Source: Dolichospermum sp. DET69 (GTDB taxonomy: Bacteria > Cyanobacteriota > Cyanobacteriia > Cyanobacteriales > Nostocaceae). Taken from it: DNA of 64,000 nucleotides. The translations under genes and the position numbers were made by a program. Numbering within the stretch: the stretch's first letter is position 1; every line of letters begins with the position of its first letter. Shown piece after piece: positions 1-8,740 of this stretch. Location of the stretch: assembly GCA_017355425.1 (NCBI GenBank), contig CP070233.1, positions 3,203,501-3,267,500 on the forward strand, given 5' to 3'. The notes beneath the pieces were generated by a model that was not told where the DNA came from, made no database searches, and saw nothing but the letters and a program-made list of their open reading frames with translations.

Positions 1-373
1 AAGCAGCAATAGCAATACCTTGAATACCTACCCCTTGGGTTCTCAAAGCTACAAATACCAAGCCACTCAAGGTATATCCAGATAATAGACTGTAAATACC
101 CAATAGGGGCAAGGCTAGGGCTTTGTTACCTTTTGATGCCACATTTTGGGCAACGAAAAACAAAATTAACTCTAGAATTACTGCTACAATAAATGTAGGA
201 AAAAAGAGTCCAGGGTTATTGCGGATAACACCTAAACCACCATAAGTTCCGAATGCTGTCAGCACCAATCCACCACCGACATAGGGCAGGGCGTTAGCGA
301 TGACATTAGGCCCAATGATGCCATGAGTTCTGGCCTCACGGAAAGCTTCACGAAAATTGCTGGAATTACTCAT
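1..373 (-). CDS. Bax inhibitor-1/YccA-like membrane protein (3' end cut by window)
   Basis: The gene runs off the left edge, so about 124 N-terminal codons are visible. It starts MSNSSNFREAFREA and continues with GPNVIANALPYVGGG. At least three hydrophobic segments follow, including a Gly-rich one (GGLGVIRNNPG) and one ending AVIVELILFFVAQNV. This matches the cyanobacterial branch of the Bax inhibitor-1 (YccA/TMBIM) integral membrane family, whose role in bacteria is poorly defined (ion leak or protein quality control). The start at 373 is the only Met near the open end. The next gene upstream lies 102 bp away on the same strand, so co-transcription is possible. Family assignment is from the visible N-terminal motif only. 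Confidence 0.7.
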   Translation of the reverse strand, partial: MSNSSNFREAFREARTHGIIGPNVIANALPYVGGGLVLTAFGTYGGLGVIRNNPGLFFPTFIVAVILELILFFVAQNVASKGNKALALPLLGIYSLLSGYTLSGLVFVALRTQGVGIQGIAIAA

Positions 374-475
374 ATCTAAAAACTGCCAAAAGATATAGAA
401 ATTGAAGAAAATAACTAACTAATTTCTATTGTTACAAATTTTTGGGTGAAGAAACCAGTAGAGAAATCCGTTAAT

Positions 476-1150
476 TTAAAATTTTTGGCTGGGTAAAGGT
501 TGACCAAATTCGATAATGGGAATTTCTTTAGGGTTACTTGGGGAAATATTATTATTTCCTAAAGGTGTGGACAACATAGCGGAAGGCAGAGGTGAATTGA
601 TAATTGGTGGAGGGTTTTGAGAATTTAAAGGTGGTACTGTGATTAAGGGTTGTTGGGAGTTAGTTGTCAGGTTTGTGGATGGTGGTAGGGTAGTAGACGG
701 TGTGAGTAAAAGACTGTTGGCGGGAGAATAAGAAATATGGGGTTTTAATACCCAGCGCGTGGGTTTTTGTCGAGAAAGAGGTTGAAGTTGTACTTGGTTG
801 GGTTGGAACTGAGTTTCTGGTGCTAGATCAAGAACTATCCGAGTGATATTTTCATTAAGTTGGGAAATACGAATTCTCTGAATTGCACCTGAATATTCTT
901 TTTGGGTAAGGACTTTACCTAATTTGGTATTAGGCAAATCGAGAACCAGACGTGGTGGTTGAGGTAAGTAAAAATACTTTGGTGTTGCGGTAGCGGAGAG
1001 GTTGATTTCTAATTGCTGGGCTTTGGGGTTAAATTCCCAACTATTAAGTTGTGCGACTGTTTGAGCAATGCTGATGTTAGGGGTAAGAGTAATTAAGCCA
1101 AATAAACTTACGCCAATAGATGGAAGAATTTGATTAGTTCTAGTTTTCAT
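476..1150 (-). CDS. Secreted AMIN-domain protein
   Basis: This is a 224-residue exported protein. Residues 1-30 form a signal peptide (basic MKTRTNQ, hydrophobic core, ending ISIAQ). Residues about 36-135 fit an AMIN domain, with the pattern RLVLDLPNT, IQRIRISQ and TRIVLDL that is typical of this beta-rich fold. AMIN domains bind peptidoglycan or target periplasmic proteins, and usually precede an amidase or secretin domain. Here no catalytic domain follows. The C-terminal 85 residues are a Pro/Ser/Asn-rich low-complexity tail. It is therefore a stand-alone AMIN protein, probably periplasmic or cell-wall associated. It is same-strand with the antiporter gene upstream, but a dispersed repeat lies between them. 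Confidence 0.75.
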   Translation of the reverse strand: MKTRTNQILPSIGVSLFGLITLTPNISIAQTVAQLNSWEFNPKAQQLEINLSATATPKYFYLPQPPRLVLDLPNTKLGKVLTQKEYSGAIQRIRISQLNENITRIVLDLAPETQFQPNQVQLQPLSRQKPTRWVLKPHISYSPANSLLLTPSTTLPPSTNLTTNSQQPLITVPPLNSQNPPPIINSPLPSAMLSTPLGNNNISPSNPKEIPIIEFGQPLPSQKF

Positions 1151-1245
1151 AATTCAGTGGTTTTTTGCTTTGGCATCTGGTAGGTATCTAATTATATCTA
1201 ATGGCTAAGTGTTGTTGGCTATGACTTTTAACGTTTGAATAATAC

Positions 1246-1328
1246 AAGGACGGGCAGGATGCCCATCCCACAAGATTGGATAGCGTAAGCGCTGCTGCAA
1301 GCAGTTCATTTTTTGTGGAGTTCTCTTA
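1246..1328 (+). repeat. Partial copy of a dispersed MITE-like repeat (family C)
   Basis: This stretch carries gacgggcaggatgcccat, ccacaagattggat, gctgctgcaagcagtt and ttttttgtggagttctctta in that order. The same blocks recur at 54127-54303 and, inverted, at 61954-62083; the last blocks also recur near 34911. This copy lacks the other end of the element (agagacttcca side). It lies between the AMIN gene and the antiporter gene. Confidence 0.7.
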
Positions 1329-1335
1329 GTAAAAA

Positions 1336-3528
1336 TTATGAATTACTGGTTACTTCTTGGACATTAACTGCTGGTAAGAGGGCAGTAAGGTGTGAGGTAA
1401 CTTGACTGTGACGACGGGTAATGAGTAATGAAGAACGACATTGGATGGCGAGTTGATCTGTGTATCTTCCCAGGGTTTGACGTTCTATTCCCCACAGACG
1501 GCTAGTGCCAACAATGGTGAGATCAACATTTTCTGAGGCTGTAACTACCGCTTGGATTGGTTCTGGGGATGTAACGGTTTTGATTTCAATGCGATCGCGG
1601 ACAGTCTTAGGTAATCGTTCAATCATGGCGTTGAGTTCATAACTTAATTCGTCTTGGGCATGAGTGCCTGTAAATACTTGTAAAACTTGTAACATACAAG
1701 TATCACGGTTAATGAGCATTCTCAAGGCGATAATTAATGCTAAATCGTCATGAATGTTCGCTGAGTAAGGAACTAAGATACTTTCTAAGCGATCGCCACC
1801 TTTATCTACAAATACGGCTACATCTACTGGTGTAGTGCTGAGAATTTGTCCGACTCTTCCCCCTAAACGATTGTTACTAAAAGCTGGACGATGCCAGCCG
1901 ACAAGAACTAAATCTGGTTGTTCAATTTTGGCTATCTGTGCTGTTTCTCTGGCGACATTGGTAGATATGCGAACTATGGGATGAATACAGGAACGTGTCA
2001 GTGATGGTTCTAGGGTATTGATTAATTCTTCTAGTTTTTGGCGACGTTCGGCAATGAGTCTGTCAGCTTCAGTTGGGGTACTTTCAAAGCCATAGTCTTC
2101 TTCTAGTTCAATGAAACTCAAGGGATAAACAATAGCAGGTTGTCGGTTGTTAACGGCGATCGCTGTTGCTAACTGTAACAAACCTTTTTGGGCGCTGGGA
2201 TTAGCCACTGGGACTAACATCCGATATGGGATAATTTGAGGTTCTCTGATTTCTGGTGCTGTTTCTGGTTGTATTTCTGCTTCTGGTTCAACCATATCTA
2301 ATCTGATCAGGCGTTTGGGATATGTCCATTCCAGTAATGGTGAAGTCATGAATGTTGTCACCAAAGCCATAATTACTAACATGGTAAAAAGTAAGGGTGT
2401 AATTACGCCTAACTCTAAACCAATATTTAGGACAATTAACTCAGTTAAACCGCGAGTATTCATTAACCAACCCAAGGCTGAAGATTCGCGTTTGTCAATG
2501 CCACTAATCCGAGCAGCTACATAAGCACCTGTATATTTACCTCCAATTGCTACTAATAAAATCAAGGCAGATAATAGCCATAATTTAGGAGTGTTGAGTA
2601 AACCAATTTGTGTCTTTAAACCACTGTAAGCAAAGAAGATTGGTAAAAGAAAGATGAGAACAAAATCTTCAGTTTTTATGGCTAATTCTCTAACTAATTC
2701 TTCATCTTTGGGCATGACTGCGCCTAATAAGAATGCGCCAAAAATGAGGTGAATGCCGATAAATTCAGTAATTAGGGCCGAGGAAACAACTCCCATATAA
2801 ATGATAGCCAAAACCAATTGACTCAAACGCCCAGCCCGACGATGATGTTTACTCAAACGTTTGAGAAACCACCGTCCGACTGTAAACATGAAGCCAATAT
2901 AAGCAATGCTTTCAATAATGGTGAGAACAGCTTGTTGATCAATGCTACCGTGACGAGCAACGGCGATCGCTATGGCTAAAATACACCAAGCTGTGACATC
3001 ATCTACAGCCGCGCAAGTTAAGGCTAATGTCCCTAAACGAGTTCCCTGTAAGTTATTCTCGGTGATAATTCTCGCCAATACTGGAAAGGCGGTAATTGAC
3101 ATTGCTGCCCCTAAAAACAAGGCAAAAGGGAAAAAGTTTACATGGGTACTAGAAACTAAGGGATAAAGCAGTAAAGATAGGACAAAAGCCGAAGCAAAGG
3201 GAACAATAATACTAAGATTGGAGATAAGAATGGCAGTTTTTAAGTTACCACTCAGATATTTGGGATTTAATTCCAAACCAATCAGAAACATGAAAAATAT
3301 TAGCCCTATTTGCGATAAAACATTCAAATAAGGCATTGTTTCTGGTGGAAACAGGCTATGTGCTAAATTGGGAGCAATTAAACCAAATAATGAGGGACCA
3401 AGCATGATACCGGCGAAGATTTCGCCAATTACCAATGGTTGTTTAATTGATTTGAATCCCAGTCCGACAAGTCGGGAGAGTCCAATAACAATTAACACCT
3501 CAACTAGAACGAGAACAACTGTGTGCAT
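1336..3528 (-). CDS. Kef-type cation:proton antiporter with C-terminal universal-stress domains
   Basis: This 730-residue protein has two parts. Residues 1 to about 400 hold around a dozen membrane segments of the CPA2 (Kef/NapA) family, with GEIFAGIMLGPSLFG near the N terminus and CAAVDDVTAW in the mid-membrane region, the Asp pair position used for ion exchange. Residues about 430-715 are soluble and look like two UspA-type domains in tandem (VLVGWHRPAFSNNRLGG and LTIVGTSRLWGIERQTLGR). The family exchanges Na+ or K+ for protons at the plasma or thylakoid membrane. The Usp tail probably senses nucleotide or stress state. The start at 3528 is followed at once by MHTVVLVLVEVL, the first membrane helix. 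It is monocistronic or upstream of the AMIN gene. Confidence 0.85.
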   Translation of the reverse strand: MHTVVLVLVEVLIVIGLSRLVGLGFKSIKQPLVIGEIFAGIMLGPSLFGLIAPNLAHSLFPPETMPYLNVLSQIGLIFFMFLIGLELNPKYLSGNLKTAILISNLSIIVPFASAFVLSLLLYPLVSSTHVNFFPFALFLGAAMSITAFPVLARIITENNLQGTRLGTLALTCAAVDDVTAWCILAIAIAVARHGSIDQQAVLTIIESIAYIGFMFTVGRWFLKRLSKHHRRAGRLSQLVLAIIYMGVVSSALITEFIGIHLIFGAFLLGAVMPKDEELVRELAIKTEDFVLIFLLPIFFAYSGLKTQIGLLNTPKLWLLSALILLVAIGGKYTGAYVAARISGIDKRESSALGWLMNTRGLTELIVLNIGLELGVITPLLFTMLVIMALVTTFMTSPLLEWTYPKRLIRLDMVEPEAEIQPETAPEIREPQIIPYRMLVPVANPSAQKGLLQLATAIAVNNRQPAIVYPLSFIELEEDYGFESTPTEADRLIAERRQKLEELINTLEPSLTRSCIHPIVRISTNVARETAQIAKIEQPDLVLVGWHRPAFSNNRLGGRVGQILSTTPVDVAVFVDKGGDRLESILVPYSANIHDDLALIIALRMLINRDTCMLQVLQVFTGTHAQDELSYELNAMIERLPKTVRDRIEIKTVTSPEPIQAVVTASENVDLTIVGTSRLWGIERQTLGRYTDQLAIQCRSSLLITRRHSQVTSHLTALLPAVNVQEVTSNS

Positions 3529-4140
3529 AATTTGCCTACCAACGACTATCCGGGTTCACTATGATAATTCTTTATAAGAGTGTAAATTGTCAACCTTACT
3601 AGATACATTCTCGACTATTTTTATTAATTTAAGATGTTAATTATTGTTGCTTTACTATCTGAATTATTCAAAAAAATCAGTATTAATTTATTGTTAACCT
3701 GCAAATAAACTTGAGAATTAACCAGCATAAAACCCATATCAAGAGAATAAAGTGGTCAGAACCTTTGATCAATCAATTATTTCCTTGAAAACGGGAATAA
3801 TACCCCATAAATAGGAAAACAATCCTACAGCTAAGAGGTTAGAAAAATATCTCAGTTGTAATGTGTAATACTTCTGTAGTAAATGCTGAAAGAATCCAGC
3901 GAAAACATGGATATTGGTGACGATTTTCCGGCAAATGCACCTATATTTTTGATGATTACCCACAATCCCCAGCCATAAATTTCAGTATCAGGTCTAAATA
4001 TCAGAAAAACTGCTATTAGTTACGGCTGGGTTAGGAAAAAATTTATGTTCATAGTCAAAAAAATGTACATAAGGCGTTAAATTTTGTTAAGATTGTATAC
4101 GGCGTTAGCTTTGCCCCTTTTCCTACCCACGAAACACTTC
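3529..4140. other. Intergenic region, no gene recognised
   Basis: About 610 bp of AT-rich DNA lies between the antiporter gene (leftward) and the ABC-F gene (rightward), so it should hold both promoters. A short leftward open frame at 3769-3963 has no recognisable motif or ribosome site and is not called. No clear tandem repeat or RNA gene is visible. Confidence 0.5.
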
Positions 4141-5835
4141 ATGCTGCGATTAGAACATATCAGTAAAATTTATCCTACAGGCGAAGTTCTTAAAGATATC
4201 AACTGGGAAGTCAAACCAGGAGATAGGATTGGTTTGGTTGGCGTTAACGGTGCGGGTAAATCCACCCAACTAAAAATTATCTCTGGGGAGATTGAACCCA
4301 CCGCTGGAGAAATTGTTCGTCCCTCCAGCCTACATATAGCTTATCTTAACCAAGAGTTTGAGGTTGACCCCACTCGCACAGTCAGAGAAGAATTTTGGAC
4401 TGTCTTTCAAGAAGCAAACGAAGTGCAGAAGGCTTTAGCTCACATCCCTCATGAGATGGAAACTGCTAATCCAGACGAGTTAGATGAACTCATCCATCAG
4501 TTAGATCGGTTACAGCGTCAATTTGAAGCTTTGGACGGATACAACTTAGACTCCAGAATTGGTAAGATATTACCAGAGATGGGATTTCAGCTAGAAGATA
4601 GCGATCGCCTAGTTAGTGCCTTCTCTGGTGGTTGGCAAATGCGGATGAGTTTAGGAAAAATTCTCCTGCAAAAACCCGACTTGTTACTGCTGGATGAACC
4701 GACAAACCACTTAGATTTAGAAACCATTGAGTGGCTAGAGAATTACCTGAGAGGTTTAATTACCCCAATGGTGATAGTTTCCCATGACCGGGAATTTTTA
4801 GATCGTCTTTGTAACCAAATTGTCGAAACTGAACGGGGTGTTTCCAGTTCTTACCTTGGTAATTACTCATCCTACCTCCAACAAAAAGCGGAAAATCAGT
4901 ATGCACAACTGAACGCTTACGAACGTCAACAAAAAGAATTAGAAAAACAACAAGCGTTTGTAGAAAAATTCCGTGCTAGTGCTACTCGCAGTACCCAGGC
5001 TAAAAGTAGAGAAAAGCAACTAGATAAAATCGAACGCGTCGAAGCACCAACAGGGGGAATGAGAACCCTGCATTTCCGTTTTCCTGATGCAACTCGTAGC
5101 GGTAGAGAAGTAGTAGAAATTAAGGATTTAACTCATGTTTATGGGGAGAAAATTCTGTTTTTATCGGCAAATCTTTTAGTCGAAAGAGGAGACAGAATTG
5201 CGTTTCTCGGTCCTAATGGTGCGGGTAAATCCACACTGTTGAAAATTATGATGGGTGTTGAACCACCCACAGAAGGGATTGTTAAATTAGGTGATCACAA
5301 CGTTATTCCTGGTTACTTTGAGCAAAACCAAGCGGAAGCGTTGGATTTAAATAAAACCGTCATGCAAACTATCCATGATGAAGTTCCCGACTGGACAAAC
5401 GAAGAAGTCCGCACACTGTTAGGAAGATTCTTATTTACCGGTGATATGGTATTTAAGAAAGTTGGGGCATTGAGTGGAGGTGAAAAAGCTCGGTTAGCCT
5501 TGGCAAAAATGCTTTTAGTTCCAGCGAATTTAATCATTTTAGATGAGCCTACCAATCACTTAGATATTCCGGCGAAGGAAATGATGGAAGAGGCTTTACA
5601 AAACTATGACGGTACAGCCCTTGTAGTTTCCCATGACCGTTATTTTATCTCCCAAGTAGCTAATAAAATCGTTGAAATTCGTGATGGTGAATTCCGCGTT
5701 TATTTAGGAGATTATCACTACTATCTCGATAAGAAAGCTGAAGAGAAAGAACAAGCAGAGTTAGCAGCAATGGAAGCACAAAAGTCTGCTAAAAAAGCCG
5801 CTAAAGCTGCAAAAGCTGGAGCAAAAGGTAAATAA
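4141..5835 (+). CDS. ABC-F family ATPase (ribosome-associated translation factor type)
   Basis: This soluble protein of about 564 residues has two ABC ATPase cassettes and no membrane segments. Cassette 1 has Walker A GVNGAGKST, signature SGGWQMR and Walker B LLLLDEPTNHLD. Cassette 2 has GPNGAGKST, LSGGEKARLAL and LIILDEPTNHLD. Between them is the charged coiled linker (ENQYAQLNAYERQQKELEKQQAF) typical of ABC-F proteins, which act at the ribosomal E site. The C-terminal end is an Ala/Lys-rich tail. The ATG at 4141 (MLRLEHISKIYP) is preferred because it begins exactly at the conserved first strand; an upstream TTG at 4084 would add 19 unlikely residues. A strong hairpin follows the stop. Confidence 0.9.
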   Translation: MLRLEHISKIYPTGEVLKDINWEVKPGDRIGLVGVNGAGKSTQLKIISGEIEPTAGEIVRPSSLHIAYLNQEFEVDPTRTVREEFWTVFQEANEVQKALAHIPHEMETANPDELDELIHQLDRLQRQFEALDGYNLDSRIGKILPEMGFQLEDSDRLVSAFSGGWQMRMSLGKILLQKPDLLLLDEPTNHLDLETIEWLENYLRGLITPMVIVSHDREFLDRLCNQIVETERGVSSSYLGNYSSYLQQKAENQYAQLNAYERQQKELEKQQAFVEKFRASATRSTQAKSREKQLDKIERVEAPTGGMRTLHFRFPDATRSGREVVEIKDLTHVYGEKILFLSANLLVERGDRIAFLGPNGAGKSTLLKIMMGVEPPTEGIVKLGDHNVIPGYFEQNQAEALDLNKTVMQTIHDEVPDWTNEEVRTLLGRFLFTGDMVFKKVGALSGGEKARLALAKMLLVPANLIILDEPTNHLDIPAKEMMEEALQNYDGTALVVSHDRYFISQVANKIVEIRDGEFRVYLGDYHYYLDKKAEEKEQAELAAMEAQKSAKKAAKAAKAGAKGK

Positions 5836-5837
5836 GA

Positions 5838-5870
5838 AGATCCCCGACTTCTCCAAGAAGTCGGGGATCT
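5838..5870 (+). terminator. 15-bp perfect hairpin after the ABC-F gene
   Basis: The arms agatccccgacttct and agaagtcggggatct are perfectly complementary around a 3-nt loop, 3 bp after the stop codon. There is no long T run, so it may be a repeat-derived terminator or mRNA end stabiliser. Almost the same hairpin occurs at 18168-18200, so it is a dispersed palindromic element. Confidence 0.65.
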
Positions 5871-5959
5871 AAATTCTGAATCGAATTATTTAATTAATTT
5901 TCATAAATCAAATATGATTGGTATAAAAGAGTTATGAACCCCAAATATAGCTAAAATCT

Positions 5960-6526
5960 ATGATTCAAACTACTGTAAAGCGGCTCACTTTTGCAGAGTA
6001 CCTAACTTATAATGATGGTACAGATAACAAATATGAATTAGTTAATGGGGAATTAGTATTAATGCCACCGGCTGTATTTCGACACGCTACTATTATAAAT
6101 TTAATTTACATAGCTTTTTATTTAGAAATTCAACGTTTAGGTTTAGACTGGTTAGTAATGCCTGGTACAGTAGGCGTAAAAACGACTTTAAATAAATCCC
6201 GTATTCCTGACGTTTCCGTCATTAGGGGTGAAGAATGGCGACAAAATCCTCCTGATGCTCCTGCGGTTTTAGAAACTGCGCCATTATTAGTAGTAGAAAT
6301 TGTGAGTGAAGGTTCGATAAATACTGATTATCGCCGAAAACGGACAGAATATGCGATTAGAGAAATCCCTGAATATTGGATTGTAGATCCGATTAATGCT
6401 AAAGTTTCTATATTATTATTAGATGAAGGATTTTACAATGTTGTGGAATTTATAGATAATCAAAAAATTGTTTCTCAGACATTTACTGAATTGGATTTAA
6501 CAGTACAACAAATATTGAGTGTATAA
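5960..6526 (+). CDS. Uma2 family (DUF820) putative endonuclease
   Basis: This 188-residue protein belongs to the DUF820/Uma2 family, abundant in cyanobacteria and built on the PD-(D/E)XK nuclease fold. Visible core motifs are RIPDVSVI (the Asp), LVVEIVS (the catalytic-strand Glu) and PEYWIVDP near the end. The N terminus FAEYLTYNDGTDNKYELVNGELVLM is also typical. The biological role is unproven; the family is often linked to transposon-like spread. It starts with ATG at 5960. A second family member lies 32 bp downstream in convergent orientation, so the two genes face each other. Confidence 0.85.
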   Translation: MIQTTVKRLTFAEYLTYNDGTDNKYELVNGELVLMPPAVFRHATIINLIYIAFYLEIQRLGLDWLVMPGTVGVKTTLNKSRIPDVSVIRGEEWRQNPPDAPAVLETAPLLVVEIVSEGSINTDYRRKRTEYAIREIPEYWIVDPINAKVSILLLDEGFYNVVEFIDNQKIVSQTFTELDLTVQQILSV

Positions 6527-6558
6527 AGCTAAAAATTTGCTCAATTTGTTGCCAATAT

Positions 6559-7182
6559 TTAGGTTACAGCACAAGCGGACGCAAAGACTTGTTTTGCTGT
6601 TAATTGCAAGTTAGGAAAGATTGAGGAAACAAGTGGATCATTGTTTTGAAACAATCGCTTTTGATACTCGTCTTCAACTAATGGACAAATTGTCACTGTT
6701 GGCTGCTTGATTTTGCCAATATATTCTCTACCACCAATGCCTAAATAATCTACAATCCAATATTCAGGAACAGCTAATAGGGCGTAATCTTCAACTTTGC
6801 GAGCATAATCATTTTGCCAGTTTGTACTCACGACTTCAGCAATTAGTTTAATTGATTTTCCTAATGTAATTACAGGTTCTTGTTGCCATAATGGTTCATT
6901 GATTAATTGTGTTTGGTCTAATACAATCACATCGGGACGAAAGACTGTGTTTGTTCCCAATAGTTTGATCAAACACCGATGGGGGATAAAGTATGGTAAG
7001 TCTTGATGATCAATTTCTACATTCAGTTTTCGCCCAATTAAAGATGATACCTGTTCATGAGGTCCTGTTGGTTCCATCGCGATTAATTCCCCATCAATAA
7101 GTTCATAGCGATTATTGTCGCCATACTGAGCAATAAATTCATTAACTGTGATTAGTTTTAGGGCTGATTGTACCATTATCAT
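6559..7182 (-). CDS. Uma2 family (DUF820) putative endonuclease
   Basis: This is a second, divergent DUF820/Uma2 protein of 207 residues. It shares the fold marks NRYELIDGELIAM, VFRPDVIVLD (core Asp), LIAEVVST (core Glu) and PEYWIVDYLG. It differs from its convergent neighbour in most positions, so the two are old paralogues or independent arrivals and not a recent duplication. The start may be 7182 or the Met two codons later at 7176; both keep the full domain. The substrate and role are unknown. Confidence 0.85.
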   Translation of the reverse strand: MIMVQSALKLITVNEFIAQYGDNNRYELIDGELIAMEPTGPHEQVSSLIGRKLNVEIDHQDLPYFIPHRCLIKLLGTNTVFRPDVIVLDQTQLINEPLWQQEPVITLGKSIKLIAEVVSTNWQNDYARKVEDYALLAVPEYWIVDYLGIGGREYIGKIKQPTVTICPLVEDEYQKRLFQNNDPLVSSIFPNLQLTAKQVFASACAVT

Positions 7183-7299
7183 GTTTCTTGCTGATTAAAT
7201 AAAGATTATTCTGGCAGTTCAAAACCGCATCTACACAAATAAAACCCACCTGCCTAGATTAAAGTTAACAAATTATTCTGGCGATTGGAAACATTAAAC

Positions 7300-7517
7300 T
7301 AGAAGCGTAGTGAAGGGAAACTCTCACACTATGTTTTGAAGGGGATATCTCCCGTGGCAACATGGGCATCGAATCTAATAGAGGGGTGAGAAATAATAGT
7401 CCCCCCTCGACTCAACCAGGCGTTGTTTGACGAACACAGCGAGAATTAGACTTTGGGTTTTACCCAAGTCTACTCTATCCGCAGAATCTCACTGGCTAAA
7501 GCCAGTGAGAGTATCAA
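7300..7517 (+). mobile_element. Relic right end of a TnpB-type (IS605-like) element
   Basis: The segment ends with gaatctcactgg, a short loop, ccagtgagag and tatcaa. This is the same layout as the right end of the intact TnpB element at 10079-10111. A 37-bp block at 7425-7461 matches, at about 29 positions, the block at 22470-22506 (other strand) inside another relic. No left end and no tnpB reading frame are seen, so it is a truncated copy. The right border falls on the stop codon of bciB (7514-7516). The left limit is approximate. Confidence 0.55.
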
Positions 7518-8713
7518 TCTGGTAACTTATACTGCGCGACTATCTGCTTCGCAAATTCCGGTACGTGCGCTGCTAATTTCTCAGGATGATTTCGCTTTAC
7601 ATATAAATAATTTCTCGCAAAGTGAGAATCTATGGAAAATCTCGCATATTCCAGTCCTTTGGGGCCAATTTTATCTATGACTACTCCCATGAGTTTAGCC
7701 GCCCACATTGGTAATGTAACTGCTTGGTCGTAAGCTGGTATGCTTTGTTGTACTGCGGGTTTCCGGTTTCCTTGGGACATGACTGGCTGGGTTTCTATTT
7801 GGTCTTTTACCAGGTCGAGCATTTCTTTGCCTGTATCATTTCTGACTACTATCCATTGCCACTTATAGGGTGCGCCCATATACCCGACTACTATATCGGC
7901 TAAGGAGTTGACGTAATCGAAGCAACTCATACAGGAAGGGGCGAAGATGTCTTTAAGGACGTTGGTTTTTAAGCCGAAGAAGGGGACTGTTTCTTCTGAA
8001 CCGTCTTCATGTTTAAAATGTACCCGGAAGTCTTGCATAAATTCGTAACTAACGACGGTTTGGGGGGAACGGCTAGTAGTTTCTAGGAATTTTTGCAGTC
8101 CGGCGCGGGTAACGTTATCTACGCATGGTGTGCCGAGTACATAGAGTTTTTCTAAGCCGAGTTTTTTTTCTACTGCGCGTAATGCTTGGATTTGACAACC
8201 TACTCCAATCACTAATAACCGTTTCATTCCTGATTGTTCTATCTGTTCTAATACGGATAGGTTAGGGGATAGTGTAGGTTTATTAACTTTGGCTGCTAGT
8301 ATTTCTTCGGGTGTGCGGGCGATGATGGGCATGGGTTGAAAGCGGTCTTCTTTGCTGTTTTGGACACAAACTACGCCTTCAACTAAGCCGCGATTCAGCA
8401 TTTCTATGGCTATGCTGCTGACTATTCCTGTCCATTGTGCGCCTTCTATGGGTTCTGTTTTGCGTGCGGACATCATTTCTTGATGCACACCAAAATATAC
8501 TTCGTTTTCGTCTTCGAGGTTACGGGGGCGGTTATGGGTGGTGGTTTCTAGTTCGTCTATTCTTTGGGTAATGAAGGCGCAGGCTTCTTTGACGTAGTGG
8601 ATGTAGTAGGTGTCGCATAGTCCGCATTCGCTACAGAGTTCTTTGGCGGGGCGCACGCTTCCGGGTTTGAGGGCTTTGGCTTTTTTGTGTTTGCTGGAGT
8701 CTATGGAGGTCAT
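7514..8713 (-). CDS. bciB: Ferredoxin-dependent 3,8-divinyl chlorophyllide reductase, BciB type
   Basis: This 399-residue iron-sulfur flavoprotein is of the coenzyme F420-reducing hydrogenase beta-subunit family. In cyanobacteria the Slr1923-like branch reduces the C8 vinyl group of divinyl chlorophyllide during chlorophyll synthesis. Cysteine clusters are visible: CSECGLC near residues 28-34 and CMSCFDY in the C-terminal half, with FGLKTNVLKDIFAPSC leading into it. GVGCQIQALR marks the FrhB N-terminal domain. The family alternative is 7-hydroxymethyl chlorophyll a reductase. A relic transposon end overlaps its stop codon, and the left end of an intact TnpB element lies 28 bp upstream of its start, so its native promoter may have been displaced. 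Confidence 0.8.
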   Translation of the reverse strand: MTSIDSSKHKKAKALKPGSVRPAKELCSECGLCDTYYIHYVKEACAFITQRIDELETTTHNRPRNLEDENEVYFGVHQEMMSARKTEPIEGAQWTGIVSSIAIEMLNRGLVEGVVCVQNSKEDRFQPMPIIARTPEEILAAKVNKPTLSPNLSVLEQIEQSGMKRLLVIGVGCQIQALRAVEKKLGLEKLYVLGTPCVDNVTRAGLQKFLETTSRSPQTVVSYEFMQDFRVHFKHEDGSEETVPFFGLKTNVLKDIFAPSCMSCFDYVNSLADIVVGYMGAPYKWQWIVVRNDTGKEMLDLVKDQIETQPVMSQGNRKPAVQQSIPAYDQAVTLPMWAAKLMGVVIDKIGPKGLEYARFSIDSHFARNYLYVKRNHPEKLAAHVPEFAKQIVAQYKLPD

Positions 8714-8740
8714 TTATTTTGTTTGTTTTATAGAGATATC

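Noticed and set aside
3769-3963. Leftward open frame of 64 codons
   Set aside because: No motif or ribosome site; it lies in an AT-rich promoter region.
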